Below are positions 10,900 through 23,439 of a stretch of 64,000 nucleotides of DNA, piece by piece; within the stretch, counting starts at the first letter, position 1, and every line of letters begins with the position of its first letter. Source of the DNA: Camelus bactrianus (taxonomy: Eukaryota; Chordata; Mammalia; Artiodactyla; Camelidae). Location: positions 2,170,001-2,234,000 of the forward strand of contig NW_027413959.1 in the NCBI RefSeq assembly GCF_048773025.1, given 5' to 3'. A program made the translations under genes and the position numbers. The notes under the pieces are model-generated. The model saw nothing but the letters and a program-made list of their open reading frames with translations, made no database searches and was not told where the DNA came from.

Positions 10900-13500
10900 A
10901 CCCACACAGTCAGCCGTGTTCCGGAATTCTGAGGGTGGGGAGGTTCCGTCTTCTGGCTGCAGCACCCGGGATCTCCTAGGAGCCATTCGAGTGTCTTCCC
11001 AGAGTCCCTCCCTGTGCGAGCTGCCGGGGAAAGGAGGGGGTTGTGCTGGAAACGCAGGTAGCATCTAGTGCCTCCCCATGGACAGGGGAGGTAATTAGCG
11101 GACTTCCACCTGCCAGGGAACACCTGTGACACCAGGAAGCTGCGTGGAGGGCGACCCCTAACCTCCCCCACACAGTCAACCGTGTTCCGGAATTCTGAGT
11201 GTGGGGAGGTTCCGTCTTCTGTCTGCAGCACCCGGGATCTCTTAGGAGCCCTTCGAGTGTCTTCCCAGAGTCCCTCCCTGTGCGGGTTGCCGGGGAAAGG
11301 AGGGGGTTGTGCTGGAAACGCAGGTAGCATCTAGTGCCTCCCCATGGACAGGGGAGGTAATTAGCGGACTTCCACCTGCCAGGGCACACCTGTGACACAA
11401 GGCAGCTGCGTGGAGGGCGGCCCCGAACCTCCCCCACACAGTGAGCCGTGTTCCGGAATTCTGAGGGTGGGGAGGTTCCGTCTTCTGTCTGCAGCACCCG
11501 GGATCTCCTAGGAGCCATTCGAGTGTCTTCCCAGAATCCCTCCCTGTGCGGGCTGCCGGGGAAAGGAGGGGGTTGTGCTGGAAACGCAGGTAGCATCTAG
11601 TGCCTCCCCATGGACAGGGGAGGTAATAGCGGACTTCCACCTGCCAGGGAACACCTGTGACACCAGGCAGCTGCGTGGAGGGCGGCCCCGAACCTCCCCC
11701 ACACAGTGAGCCGTGTTCCGGAATTCTGAGGGTGGGGAGGTTCCGTCTTCTGTCTGCAGCACCCGGGATCTCCTAGGAGCCATTCGAGTGTCTTCCCAGA
11801 GTCCCTCCCTGTGCGGGCTGCCGGGGAAAGGAGGGGGTTGTGCTGGAAACGCAGGTAGCATCTAGTGCCTCCCCATGGACAGGGGAGGTAATTAGCGGAC
11901 TTCCACCTGCCAGGGAACACCTGTGACACCAGGCAGCTGCGTGGAGGGCGGCCCTGAACCTCACCCACACAGTCACACGTGTTCCGGAATTCTGAGTGTG
12001 GGGAGGATCTGTCTTCTGTCTGCACCACCCGGGATCTCCTAGGAGCCATTCAAGTGTCTTCCCAGAGTCCCTCCCTGTGTGGGCTGCCGGGGAAAGGAGG
12101 GGGTTGTGCTGGAAACGCAGGTAGCATCTAGTGCCTCCCCATGGACAGGGGAGGTAATTAGCGGACTTCCACCTGCCAGGGAACACCTGTGTCACCAGGG
12201 AGATGCGTGGAGGGCGGCCCCGAAACTCACCCACACAGTCAAGCGTGTTCCGGAATTTTGAGTGTGGGGAGGTTCCGTCTTCTGTCTGCAGCACCCGGGA
12301 TCTCTTAGGAGCCATTCGAGTGTCTTCCCAGAGTCCCTCCCTGTGCGGGTTGCCGGGGAAAGGAGGGGTTTTGCTGGAAACGCAGGTAGCATCTACTGCC
12401 TCCCCATGGACAGGGGAGGTAATTAGCGGACTTCAACCTGCCAGGGAACACCTGTGACACCAGGCAGCTTCGTGGAGGGCGGCCCCGAACCTCCCCCACA
12501 CAGTCAGCCGTGTTCCGGAATCTGAGTGTGGGGAGGTTCCGTCTTCTGTCTGCAGCACCCGGGATCTCCTAGGAGCCATTCGAGTGTCTTCCCAGAGTCC
12601 CTCCCTGTGCGGGCTGCCGGGGAAAGGAGGGGGTTGTGCTGGAAACGCAGGTAGCATCTAGTGCCTCCCCATGGACAGGGGAGGTAATTAGCGGACTTCC
12701 ACCTGCCAGGGAACACCTGTGACACCAGGCAGCTGCGTGGAGGGCGGCCCTGAACCTCACCCACACAGTCACACGTGTTCCGGAATTCTGAGTGTGGGGA
12801 GGTTCCGTCTTCTGTCTGCAGCACCCGGGATCTCCTAGGAGCCATTCGAGTGTCTTCCCAGAGTCCCTCCCTGTGCGGGCTGCCGGGGAAAGGAGGGGGT
12901 TTTGCTGGAAACGCAGGTAGCATCTAGTGCCTCCACATGGACAGGGGTGGTAATTAGCGGACTTCCACCTGCCAGGGAACACCTGTGACACAAGGCAGCT
13001 GCGTGGAGGGCGGCCCCGAAAATCCCCCACACAGTCATCCGTGTTCCGGAATTCTGAGTGTGGGGAGGTTCCGTCTTCTGTCTGCAGCACCCGGGATCTC
13101 CTAGGAGCCCTTCGAGAGTCTTCCCAGAGTCCCTCCCTGTGCGGGTTGCCGGGGAAAGGAGGGGGTTGTGCTGGAAACGCAGGTAGCACCTAGTGCCTCC
13201 CCATGGACATGGGAGGTAATTAGCGGACTTCCACCTGCCAGGGAACACCTGTGACACAAGGCAGCTGCGTGGAGGGCGGCCCCGAACCTCCCCCACACAG
13301 TCATCCGTGTTCCGGAATTCTGAGTGTGGGGAGGTTCCGTCTCCTGTCTGCAGCACCCGGGATCTCCTAGGAGCCATTCGTGTGTCTTCCCAGAGTCCCT
13401 CCCAGTGCGGGTTGCCGGGGAAAGGAGGGGGTTGTGCTGGAAACGCAGGTAGCATCTAGTGCCTCCCCATGGACAGGGGAGGTAATTAGCGGACTTCCAC
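10900..13500. repeat. Block K, copy 1 (matched at 24.2-26.9 kb)
   Basis: About 11.24-11.75 kb matches 24.53-25.05 kb at offset 13,291 bp, and about 11.9-13.0 kb matches 25.5-26.6 kb at offset 13,557 bp, so one extra monomer separates the two alignments. Anchors are the 264 bp unit with GGTAATAGCGG near 11.62 kb, GAGGATCTGTC at 12003 and 25559, the shortened GGAGGGGTTTTGC unit near 12.37 and 25.92 kb, and CCACATGGACAGG near 12.93 and 26.49 kb. The first part also matches 14.96-15.7 kb at offset 3,720 bp. Confidence 0.75.
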
Positions 13501-16000
13501 CTGCCAGGGAACACCTGTGACACAAGGCAGCTGCGTGGAGGGCGGCCCCGAACCTCCCCCACACAGTCATCCGTGTTCCGGAATTCTGAGTGTGAAGAGG
13601 TTCCGTCTTCTGTCTGCAGCACCCGGGATCTCCTAGGAGCCATTCGAGTGTCTTCCCAGAGTCCCTCCCTGTGCGGGCTGCCGGGGAAAGGAGGGGGTTG
13701 TGCTGGAAACGCAGGTAGCATCTAGTGCCTTCCCATGGACAGGGGAGGTAATTAGCGGACTTCCACCTGCCAGGGAACACCTGTGACAACAGGCAGCTGC
13801 GTGGAGGGCGGCCCTGAACCTCACCCACACAGTCACACGTGTTCCAGAATTCTGAGTGTGGGGAGGTTCCGTCTTCTGTCTGCAGCACCCGGGATCTCCT
13901 AGGAGCCATTCGAGTGTCTTCCCAGAGTCCCTCCCTGTGCGGGCTGCCGGGGAAAGGAGGGGGTTGTGCTGGAAACGCAGGTAGCATCTAGTGCCTCCCC
14001 ATGGACAGGGGAGGTAATTAGCGGACTTCCACCTGCCAGGGAACACCTGTGACACCAGGCAGCTGCGTGGAGGGCGGCCCCGAACCTCACCCACACAGTC
14101 AAACGTGTTGCGGAATTCTGAGTGTGGGGAGGTTCCGTCTTCTGTCTGCAGCACCCGGTATCTCCTAGGAGCCCTTCGAATGTCTTCCCAGAGTCCCTCA
14201 CTGTGCGGGTTGCCGGGGAAAGGAGGGGGTTGTGCTGGAAACGCAGGTAGCATCTAGTGCCTCCCCATGGACAGGGGAGGTAATTAGCGGACTTCCACCT
14301 GCCAGGGAACACCTGTGACACCAGGAAGCTGCGTGGAGGGCGGCCCCTAACCTCCCCCACACAGTCAACCGTGTTCCGGAATTCTGAGGGTGGGGAGGTT
14401 CCGTCTTCTGTCTGCAGCACCCGGGATCTCTTAGGAGCCCTTCGAGTGTCTTCCCAGAGTCCCTCCCTGTGCGGGTTGCCGGGGAAAGGAGGGGGTTTTG
14501 TTGGAAACGCAGGTAGCATCTAGTGCCTCCCCATGGACAGGGGAGGTAATTAGCGGACTTCCTTCTGCTAGGGCACACCTGTGACACAAGGCAGCTGCGT
14601 GGATGGCGGCCCCGAACCTCCCCCACACAGTCATCCGTATTCCGGAATTCTGAGGTTGGGGAGGTTCCGTCTTCTGTCTGCAGCACCCGAGATCTCCTAG
14701 GAGCCATTCGAGTGTCTTCCCAGAGTCCCTCCCTGTGCGGGTTGCCGGGGAAAGGAGGGGGTTGTGCTGGAAACGCAGGTAGCATCTAGTGCCTCCCCAT
14801 GGACAGGGGAGGTAATTAGCGGACTTCCACCTGCCAGGGAACTCCTGTGATACCAGGCAGCTGCGTGGAGGGCGGCCCCGAACCTCCCCCACACAGTCAA
14901 CCGTGTTCCGGAATTCTGAGTGTGGGGAGGTTCCGTCTTCTCTCTGCAGCACCCGGGTTTCCTAGGAGCCCTTCGAGTGTCTTCCCAGAGTCCCTCCCTG
15001 TGCGGGCTGCCGGGGAAAGGCGGGGGTTGGGCTGGAAAAGCAGGTAGCATCTTGTGCCTCCCCATGGACAGGGGAGGTAATTAGCGGACTTCCCCCTGCC
15101 AGGGAACACCTGTGACACCAGGCAGCTGCGTGGAGGGCGGCCCCGAACCTCCCCCACACAGTCAACCGTGTTCCGGAATTCTGAGGGTGGGGACGTTCCG
15201 TCTTCTGGCTGCAGCACCCGGGATCTCCTAGGAGCCATTCGAGTGTCTTCCCAGAATCCCTCCCTGTGCGGTCTGCCGGGGAAAGGAGGGGGTTGTGCTG
15301 GAAACGCAGGTAGCATCTAGTGCCTCCCCATGGACAGGGGAGGTAATAGCGGACTTCCACCTGCCAGGGAACACCTGTGACACCAGGCAGCTGCGTGGAG
15401 GGCGGCCCCGAACCTCCCCCACACAGTCAACCGTGTTCCGGAATTCTGAGGGTGGGGAGGTTCCGTCTTCTGTCTGCAGCACCCGGGATCTCCTAGGAGC
15501 CATTCGAGTGTCTCCCCAGAGTCCCTCCCTGTGCGGGTTGCCGGGGAAAGGAGGGGGTTGTGCTGGAAAAGCAGGTAGCATCTAGTGCCTCCCCATGGAC
15601 AGGGGAGGTAATTAGCGGACTTCCACCTGCCAGGGAACACCTGTGACACAAGGCAGCTGCGTGGAGGGCGGCCCCGAACCTCCCCCACACAGTCATCCGT
15701 GTTCCGGAATTCTGAGGGTGGGGTGGTTCCGTCTTCTGTCTGCAGCACCCGGGATCTCCTAGGAGCCATTCGAGTGTCTTCCCAGAGTCCCTCCCTGTGC
15801 GGGCTGCCGGGGAAAGAGGGGGTTGTGCTGGAAACGCAGGTAGCATCTAGTGCCTCCCCATGGACAGGGGAGGTAATTAGCGGACTTCCACCTGCCAGGG
15901 AACACCTGTGACACCAGGCAGCTGCGTGGAGGGCGGCCCTGAACCTCACCCACACAGTCACACGTGTTCCGGAATTCTGAGTGTGGGGAGGTTCCGTCTT
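13500..16000. repeat. Block J copy 2 joined to block K-like units
   Basis: The left part repeats 6.9-9.0 kb with one fewer monomer; the type 2 unit near 7.6 kb is absent here. The right part (14.96-15.9 kb) repeats 24.53-25.5 kb at offset 9,571 bp and contains the 264 bp GGTAATAGCGG unit near 15.35 kb. The CTTCCTTCTGCTAGGGCAC patch near 14.56 kb and the GGGTTTCCTAGG unit near 14.95 kb are shared with 8.2/8.6 and 23.6/24.0 kb. The segment is a mosaic of two block families. Confidence 0.75.
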
Positions 16001-19000
16001 CTGTCTGCAGCACCCGGGATCTCCTAGGAGCCATTCGAGTGTCTTCGCAGAGTCCCTCCCTGTGCGGGCTGCCGGGGAAAGGAGGGGGTTGTGCTGGAAA
16101 CGCAGGTAGCATCTAGTGCCTCCTCATGGACAGGGGAGGTAATTCGCGGACTTCCACCTGCCAGGGAACACCTGTGACACCAGGCAGCTGCGTGGAGGGC
16201 GGCCCCGAACCTCCCCCACACAGTCAACCGTGTTCCGGAATTCTGAGTGTGGGGAGGTTCCGTCTTCTGTCTGCAGCACCCGGGTTCTCCTAGGAGCCCT
16301 TCGAGTGTCTTCCCAGAGTCCCTCCCTGTGCGGGCTGCCGGGGAAAGGCGGGGGTTGGGCTGGAAAAGCAGGTTGCATCTTGTGCCTCCCCATGGACAAG
16401 GGAGGTAATTAGCGGACTTCCCCCTGCCAGGGAACACCTGTGACACCAGGCAGCTGCGTGGAGGGCGGCCCCGAACCTCCCCCACACAGTGAGCCGTGTT
16501 CCGGAATTCTGAGGGTGGGGAGGTTCCGTCTTCTGTCTGCAGCAACCGGGATCTCCTAGGAGCCATTCGAGTGTCTTCCCAGAGTCCCTCCCTGTGCGGG
16601 CTGCCGGGGAAAGGAGGGGGTTTTGCTGGAAACGCAGGTAGCATCTAGTGCCTCCCCATGGACAGGGGAGGTAATTAGCGGACTTCCACCTGCCAGGGAA
16701 CACCTGTGACACCAGGCAGCTGCGTGGAGGGCGGCCCTGAACCTCACCCACACAGTCACACGTGTTCCGGAATTCTGAGTGTGGGGAGGTTCCGTCTTCT
16801 GTCTGCAGCACCCGGGATCTCCTAGGAGCCATTCGAGTGTCTTCCCAGAGTCCCTCCCTGTGCGGGCTGCCGGGGAAAGGAGGGGGTTGTGCTGGAAACG
16901 CAGGTAGCATCTAGTGCCTCCCCATGGACAGGGGAGGTAATTAGCAGACTTCCACCTGCCAGGGAACACCTGTGACACCAGGCAGCTGCGTGGAGGGCGG
17001 CCCTGAACCTCACCCACACAGTCACACGTGTTCCGGAATTCTGAGTGTGGGGAGGTTCCGTCTTCTGTCTGCAGCAACCGGGATCTCCTAGGAGCCATTC
17101 GAGTGTCTTCCCAGAGTCCCTCCCTGTGCGGGCTGCCGGGGAAAGGAGGGGGTTGTGCTGGAAACGCAGGTAGCATCTAGTGCCTCCCCATGGACAGGGG
17201 AGGTAATTAGCGGACTTCCACCTGCCAGGGAACACCTTTGACACCAGGCAGCTGCGTGGAGGGCGGCCCCGAAACTCACCCACACAGTCAACCGTGTTCC
17301 GTAATTCTGAGTGTGGGGAGGTTCCGTCTTCTGTCTGCAGCACCCGGGATCTCCTAGGAGCCCTTCGAGTGTCTTCCCAGAGTCCCTCCCTTTGCGGGTT
17401 GCCGGGGAAAGGAGGGGGTTTTGCTGGAAAAGCAGGTAGCATCTAGTGCCTCCCCATGGACAGGGGAGGTAATTAGCGGACTTCCACCTGCCAGGGAACA
17501 CATGTGACACCAGGCAGCTGCGTGGAGGGCGGCCCCGAACCTCCCCCACACAGTCAACCGTGTTCCGGAATTCTGAGTGTGGGGAGGTTCCGTCTTCTGT
17601 CTGCAGCACCCGGGATCTCTTAGGAGCCCTTCGATTGTCTTCCCAGAGTCCCTCCCTGTGCGGGTTACCGGGGAAACGAGGGGGTTGTGCTGGAAACGCA
17701 GGTAGCATCTAGTGCCTCCCCATGGACAGGGGAGGTAATTAGCGGACTTCCACCTGCCAGTGAACACCTGTGACACAAGGCAGCTGCGTGGAGGGCGGCC
17801 CCGAACCTCCCCCACACAGTCATCCATGTTCCGGAATTCTGAGTGTGGGGAGGTTCCGTCTTCTGTCTGCAGCACCCGGGATCTCCTAGGAGCCAATCGA
17901 GTGTCTTCCCAGAGTCCCTCCCTGTGCGGGCTGCCGGGGAAAGGAGGGGGTTGTGCTGGAAACGCAGGTAGCATGTAGTGCCTCCCCATGGATAGGGGAG
18001 GTAATTAGCGGACTTCCACCTGCCAGGGAACACCTGTGACACCAGGCAGCTGCGTGGAGTGCGGCCCCGAAACTCCCCCACACAGTCAACCGTGTTCCGG
18101 AATTCTGAGTGTGGGGAGGTTCCGTCTTCTGTCTGCAGCACCCGGGATCTCCTAGGAGCACTTCGAGTGTCTTCCCAGAGTCCCTCCCTGTGCGGGCTGC
18201 CGGGGAAAGGAGGGGGTTGTGCTGGAAACGCAGGTAGCATCTAGTGCCTCCCCATGGACAGGGGAGGTAATTAGCGGACTTCCACCTGCCAGGGAACACC
18301 TGTGACACAAGGCAGCTCCGTGGAGGGCGGCCCCGAACCTCCCCCACACAGTCATCCGTGTTCCGGAATTCTGAGTGTGGGGAGGTTCCGTCTTCTGTCT
18401 GCAGCACCCGGGATCTCCTAGGAGCCCTTCGAGTGTCTTCCCCGAGTAACTTCCGGTGCGGACTCCTGGGGAAAGGAGGGGGTTGGGCGGAAAAGCAGGT
18501 AGCATCTAGTGCCTCCCCATGGACAAGGGAGGTAATTAGCGGACTTCCCCCTGCCAGGGAACAACTGTGAAACCAGGAAGCTGCGTGGAGTGCGGCCCTA
18601 AACCTCACCCACACAGTCACTCGTGTTCCGGAATTCTGAGTGTGGGGAGGTTCCGTCTTCTGTCTGCAGCACCCGGGATCTCCTAGGAGCCCTTCGAGTG
18701 TCTTCCCCGAATCCCTCCCACTGCGGGCTGCCGGTGAAAGGCGGGGGTTGTGCTGGAAAAGCAGGTAGCATCTTGTGCATCCCCATGGACAAGGGAGGTA
18801 ATTAGCGGACTTCCCCCTGCCAGGGTACACCTGTGACACCAGGCAGCTGCGTGGAGGGCGGCCCCGAACCTCCCCCACACAGTCAGCCGTGTTCCGGAAT
18901 TCTGAGTGTGGGGAGGTTCCGTTTTTGTCTGCAGCACCCGGGATCTCCTAGGAGCCCTTCGAGTGTCTTCCCCGAATCCCTCCCACTGCGGGCTGCCGGT

Positions 19001-19213
19001 GAAAGGCGGGGGTTGTGCTGGAAAAACAGGTAGGATCTTGTTCCTCCCCTTGGACAAGGGAGGTAATTAGCGGACTTCCCCATGCCAGGGAACACCTGAG
19101 ACACCAGGCAGCTGCGTGGAGGGCGGCCCCGAACCTCCCCCACACAGTCATCCGTGTTCCGGAATTCTGAGTGTGGGGAGGTTCCGTCTTCTGTCTGCAG
19201 CACCCGGGATCTC

Positions 19214-22000
19214 CTAGGAGCCATTCGAGTGTCTTCCCAGAGTCCCTCCCTGTGCGGGCTGCCGGGGAAAGGAGGGGGTTGTGCTGGAAACGCAGGTAGC
19301 ATCTAGTGCCTCCCCATGGACAGGGGAGGTAATTAGCGGACTTCCACCTGCCAGGGAACACCTCTGACACCAGGCATCTGCGTGGAGGGCGGCCCCGAAC
19401 CTCCCCCACACAGTCAACCGTGTTCCGGAATTCTGAGTGTGGGGAGGTTCCGTCTTCTGTCTGCAGCACCCGGGATCTCTTAGGAGCCCTTCGAGTGTCT
19501 TCCCAGAGTCCCTCCCTGTGCGGGTTGCCGGGGAAAGTAGGGGGTTGTGCTGGAAACGCAGGTAGCATCTAGTCCCTCCCCATGGACAGGGGAGGTAATA
19601 AGAGGAATTCCACCTGCCAGGGAACACCTGTGACACAAGGCAGCTGCGTGGAGGGCGGCCCCGAACCTCCCCCACAGAGTCATCCGTGTTCCGGAATTCT
19701 GAGTGTGGGGAGGTTCCGTCTTCAGTCTGCAGCACCCGGGATCTCCTAGGAGCCATTCGAGTGTCTTCCCAGAGTCCCTCCCTGTGCGGGCTGTCGGGGA
19801 AAGGAAGGGGTTGTGCTGGAAGCGCAGGTAGCATCTAGTGCCTCCCCATGGACAGGGGAGGTAATTAGCGGACTTCCACCTGCCAGGGAACACCTGTGAC
19901 ACCAGGCAGCTGCGTGGAGTGCGGCCCCGAACCTCACCCACACAGTCAACCGTGTTCCGGAATTCTGAGTGTGGGGAGGTTCCGTCTTCTGTCTGCAGCA
20001 CCCGGATTCTCCTAGGAGCCTTTCGAGTGTCTTCCCCCAGTCCTTCCCTCTGCGGGCTGCCGGGGAAATGCGGGGGTTGAGCTGGAAAAGCAGGTAGCAT
20101 CTTGTGTCTCCCCATGGACAAGGGAGGTAATTAGCGGAATTCCCCCTGCCAGGGAACACCTGTGACACCAGGCAGCTGCGTGGAGGGCGGCCCAGAACCT
20201 CCCCCACACAGTCAGCCGAGTTCCGGAATTCTAAGTGTGAGGAGGTTCCGTCTTCTGTCTGCAGCACCCGGGATCTCCTAGGAGCCATTCGAGTGTCTTC
20301 CCAGAGTCCCTCCCTGTGCGGGCTGCCGGGGAAAGGAGGGGGTTGTGCTGGAAACGCAGGTAGCATCTAGTGCCTCCCCATGGACAGGGGAGGTAATTAG
20401 CGGACTTCCACCTGCCAGGGAACACCTGTGACACCAGGCAGCTGCGTGGAGGGCGGCCCCGAACCTCCCCCACACAGTCAACCGTGTTCCGGAATTCTGA
20501 GTGTGGGGAGGTTCCGTCTTCTGTCTGCAGCACCCGGATTCTCCTAGGAGCCCTTCGAGTGTCTTCCCAGAGTCCCTCCCTGTGCGGGATGCCGGGTAAA
20601 GGAGGGGGTTGTGCTGGAAACGCAGGTAGCATCTAGTGCCTCCCCATGGACAGGGGAGGTAATTAGCGGACGTCCCCCTGCCAGGGAACACCTGTGACAC
20701 CAGGCAGCTGCGTGGAGGGCGGCCCCGAACCTCCCCCACACAGTCAAACGTGTTCCGGAATACTGAGTGTGGGGAGGTTCCGTCTTCTGTCTGCAGCACC
20801 CGGGATCTCTTAGGAGCCCTTCGAGTATCTTAACAGAGTCCCTCCCTGTGCGGGTTGCCGGGGAAAGTAGGGGGTTGTGCTGGAAACGCAGGTAGCATCT
20901 AGTCCCTCCCCATGGACAGGGGAGGTAATAAGCGGACTTCCACCTGCCAGGGAACACCTGTGACACAAGGCAGCTGCGTGGAGGGCGGCCCCGAACCTCC
21001 CCCACACAGTCATCCGTGTTCCGGAATTCTGAGTGTGGGGAGGTTCCGTCTTCAGTCTGCAGCACCCGGGATCTCCTAGGAGCCATTCGAGTGTCTTCCC
21101 AGAGTCCCTCCCTGTGCGGGCTGCCGGGGAAAGTAGGGGGTTGTGCTGGAAACGCAGGTAGCATCTAGTGCCTCCCCATGGACAGGGGAGGTAATTAGCG
21201 GACTTCCACCTGCCAGGGAACACCTGTGACACCAGTCAGCTGCGTGGAGGGCGGCCCTGAACCTCACCCACACAGTCACACGTGTTCCGGAATTCTGAGT
21301 GTGGGGAGGTTCCGTCTTCTGTCTGCAGCACCCGGGATCTCCTAGGAGCCATTCGAGTGTCTTCCCAGAGTCCCTCCCTGTGCGGGCTGTCGGGGAAAGG
21401 AAGGGGTTGTGCTGGAAGCGCAGGTAGCATCTAGTGCCTCCCCATGGACAGGGGAGGTAATTAGCGGACTTCCACCTGCCAGGGAACACCTGTGACACCA
21501 GGCAGCTGGGTGGAGTGCGGCCCAGAACCTCACCCACACAGTCAACCGTGTTCCGGAATTCTGAGTGTGGGGAGGTTCCGTCTTCTGTCTGCAGCACCCG
21601 GATTCTCCTAGGAGCCTTTCGAGTGTCTTCCCCCAGTCCTTCCCTCTGCGGGCTGCCGGGGAAAGGCGGGGGTTGAGCTTGAAAAGCAGGTAGCATCTTG
21701 TGCCTCCCCATGGACAAGGGAGGTAATTAGCGGAATTCCCCCTGCCAGGGAACACCTGTGACACCAGGCATCTGCGTGGAGGGCGGCCCAGAACCTCCCC
21801 CACACAGTCAGCCGAGTTCCGGAATTCTAAGTGTGAGGAGGTTCCGTCTTCTGTCTGCAACACCCGGGATCTCCTAGGAGCACTTCGAGTGTCTTCCCCG
21901 AATCCCTCCCACTGCGGGCTGCCGGTGAAAGGCGGGGGTTGTGCTGGAAAAGCAGGTAGCATCTAGTGCTTCCCCATGGACAGGGGAGGTAATTAGCGGA
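19214..22000. repeat. Six-monomer (1,596 bp) higher-order repeat, two tandem units
   Basis: Monomers from about 19.2 to 20.4 kb are repeated 1,596 bp later, with type 4 pairs at about 20.0 and 21.6 kb and GGCTGTCGGGGAAAGGAAGG units at about 19.8 and 21.4 kb. 1,596 is exactly six times 266. The same pairing is present in the right copies at 30.7/32.2 and 34.9/36.5 kb, so the hexamer duplication came before the larger duplications. Unit boundaries are not sharp, because they lie between near-identical monomers. Confidence 0.78.
19940..20205 (+). repeat. Type 4 monomer (exemplar, extra EcoRI site)
   Basis: This unit carries CCCCCAGTCCTTCCCTCTG, TTGAGCTGGAAAAGC and GCGGAATTCCCCCTGCC. The last of these creates a second GAATTC in the monomer. 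Seven copies are seen, near 20.0, 21.6, 30.7, 32.2, 34.9, 36.5 and 39.4 kb. Each is followed by a unit beginning CAGCCGAGTTCCGGAATTCT with AAGTGTGAGG, so the two travel as a fixed pair. Pairs are spaced 1,596 bp (exactly six monomers) at 20.0/21.6, 30.7/32.2 and 34.9/36.5 kb. Monomer ends are approximate to a few bases. Confidence 0.8.
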
Positions 22001-23439
22001 CTTCCACCTGCCAGGGAACACCTGTGACACCAGGCAGCTGCGTGGAGGGCGGCCCTGAACCTCACCCACACAGTCACACGTGTTACGGAATTCTGAGTGT
22101 GGGGAGGTTCCGTCTTCTGTCTGCAGCACCCGGGTTCTCCTAGGAGCCCTTCGAGTGTCTTCCCAGAGTCCCTCACTGTGCGGGCTGCCGGGGAAAGGCG
22201 GGGGTTGGGCTGGAAAAGCAGGTAGCATCTTGTGCCTCCCCATGGACAAGGGAGGTAATTAGCGGACTTCCCCCTGCCAGGGAACACCTGTGACACCAGG
22301 CAGCTGCGTGGAGGGCGGCCCCGAACCTCCCCCACACAGTCAGCCGTGTTCCGGAATTCTGAGGGTGGGGAGGTTCCGTCTTCTGTCTGCAGCACCCGGG
22401 ATCTCCTAGGAGCCATTCGAGTGTCTTCCCAGAGTCCCTCCCTGTGCGGGTTGCCAGGGAAAGGAGGGGGTTGTGCTGGAAACACAGGTAGCATCTAGTG
22501 CCTCCCCATGGACAGGGGAGGTAATTAGCGGACTTCCACCTGCCAGGGAACACCTGTGACACCAGGCAGCTGCGTGGAGGGCGGCCCCGAACCTCCCCAA
22601 CACAGTCAACCGTGTTCCGGAATTCTGAGTGTGGGGAGGTTCCGTCTTCTGTCTTCAGCACCCGGGATCTCCTAGGAGCCATTCGAGTGTCTTCCCAGAG
22701 TCTCTCCCTGTGCGGGTTGCCGGGGAATGGAGGGGGTTGTGCTGGAAATGCAGGTAGCATCCAGTGCCTCCCCATGGACAGGGAAGGTAATTAGCGGACT
22801 TCCACCTGCCAGGGAACACCTGTGACACCAGGCAGATGCGTGGAGGGCGGCCCTGAACCTCACCCACACAGTCATACGTGTTCCGGAATTCTGAGTGTGG
22901 GGAGGTTCCGTCTTCTGTCTGCAGCACCCGGGTTCTCCTAGGAGCCATTCGAGTGTCTTCCCAGAGTCCTTCCCTGTGCGGGCTGCCGGGGAAATGCGGG
23001 GGTTGGGCTGGAAAAGCAGGTTGCATCTTGTGCCTCCCCATGGACAAGGGAGGTAATTAGCGGACTTCCCCCTGCCAGGGAACACCTGTGACACCAGGCA
23101 GCTGCGTGGAGGGCGGCCCCGAACCTCCCCCACACCATCAGCCGTGTTCCGGAATTCTGAGGGTGGGGAGGTTCCGTCTTCTGTCTGCAGCACCCGGGAT
23201 CTCCTAGGAGCCCTTCGAGTGTCTTCCCAGAGTCCCTCCCTGTGCGGGATGCCGGGGAAAGGAGGGGGTTGTGCTGGAAACGCAGGTAGCATCTAGTGCC
23301 TCCCCATGGACAGGGGAGGTAATTAGCGGACGTCCCCCTGCCAGGGAACACCTGTGACACCAGGCAGCTGCGTGGAGGGCGGCCCCGAACCTCCCCCACA
23401 CAGTCAAACGTGTTCCGGAATTCTGAGTGTGGGGAGGTT

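Larger units (their letters stand above)
6561..10900. repeat. Block J, copy 1, with internal 797 bp duplication
   Basis: From about 6.88 to 7.34 kb this matches 13.53-13.99 kb (offset 6,645 bp; anchor GTGTGAAGAGG at 6945 and 13590). From about 7.9 to 8.65 kb it matches 14.3-15.0 kb (offset 6,379 bp). Within it, 8.17-8.63 kb is repeated at 8.97-9.43 kb, 797 bp away, including the distinctive CTTCCTTCTGCTAGGGCAC patch and a 265 bp unit with GGGTTTCCTAGG. Type 2 units lie near 7.6, 10.0 and 10.5 kb. Everything in the segment is satellite. Confidence 0.78.
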
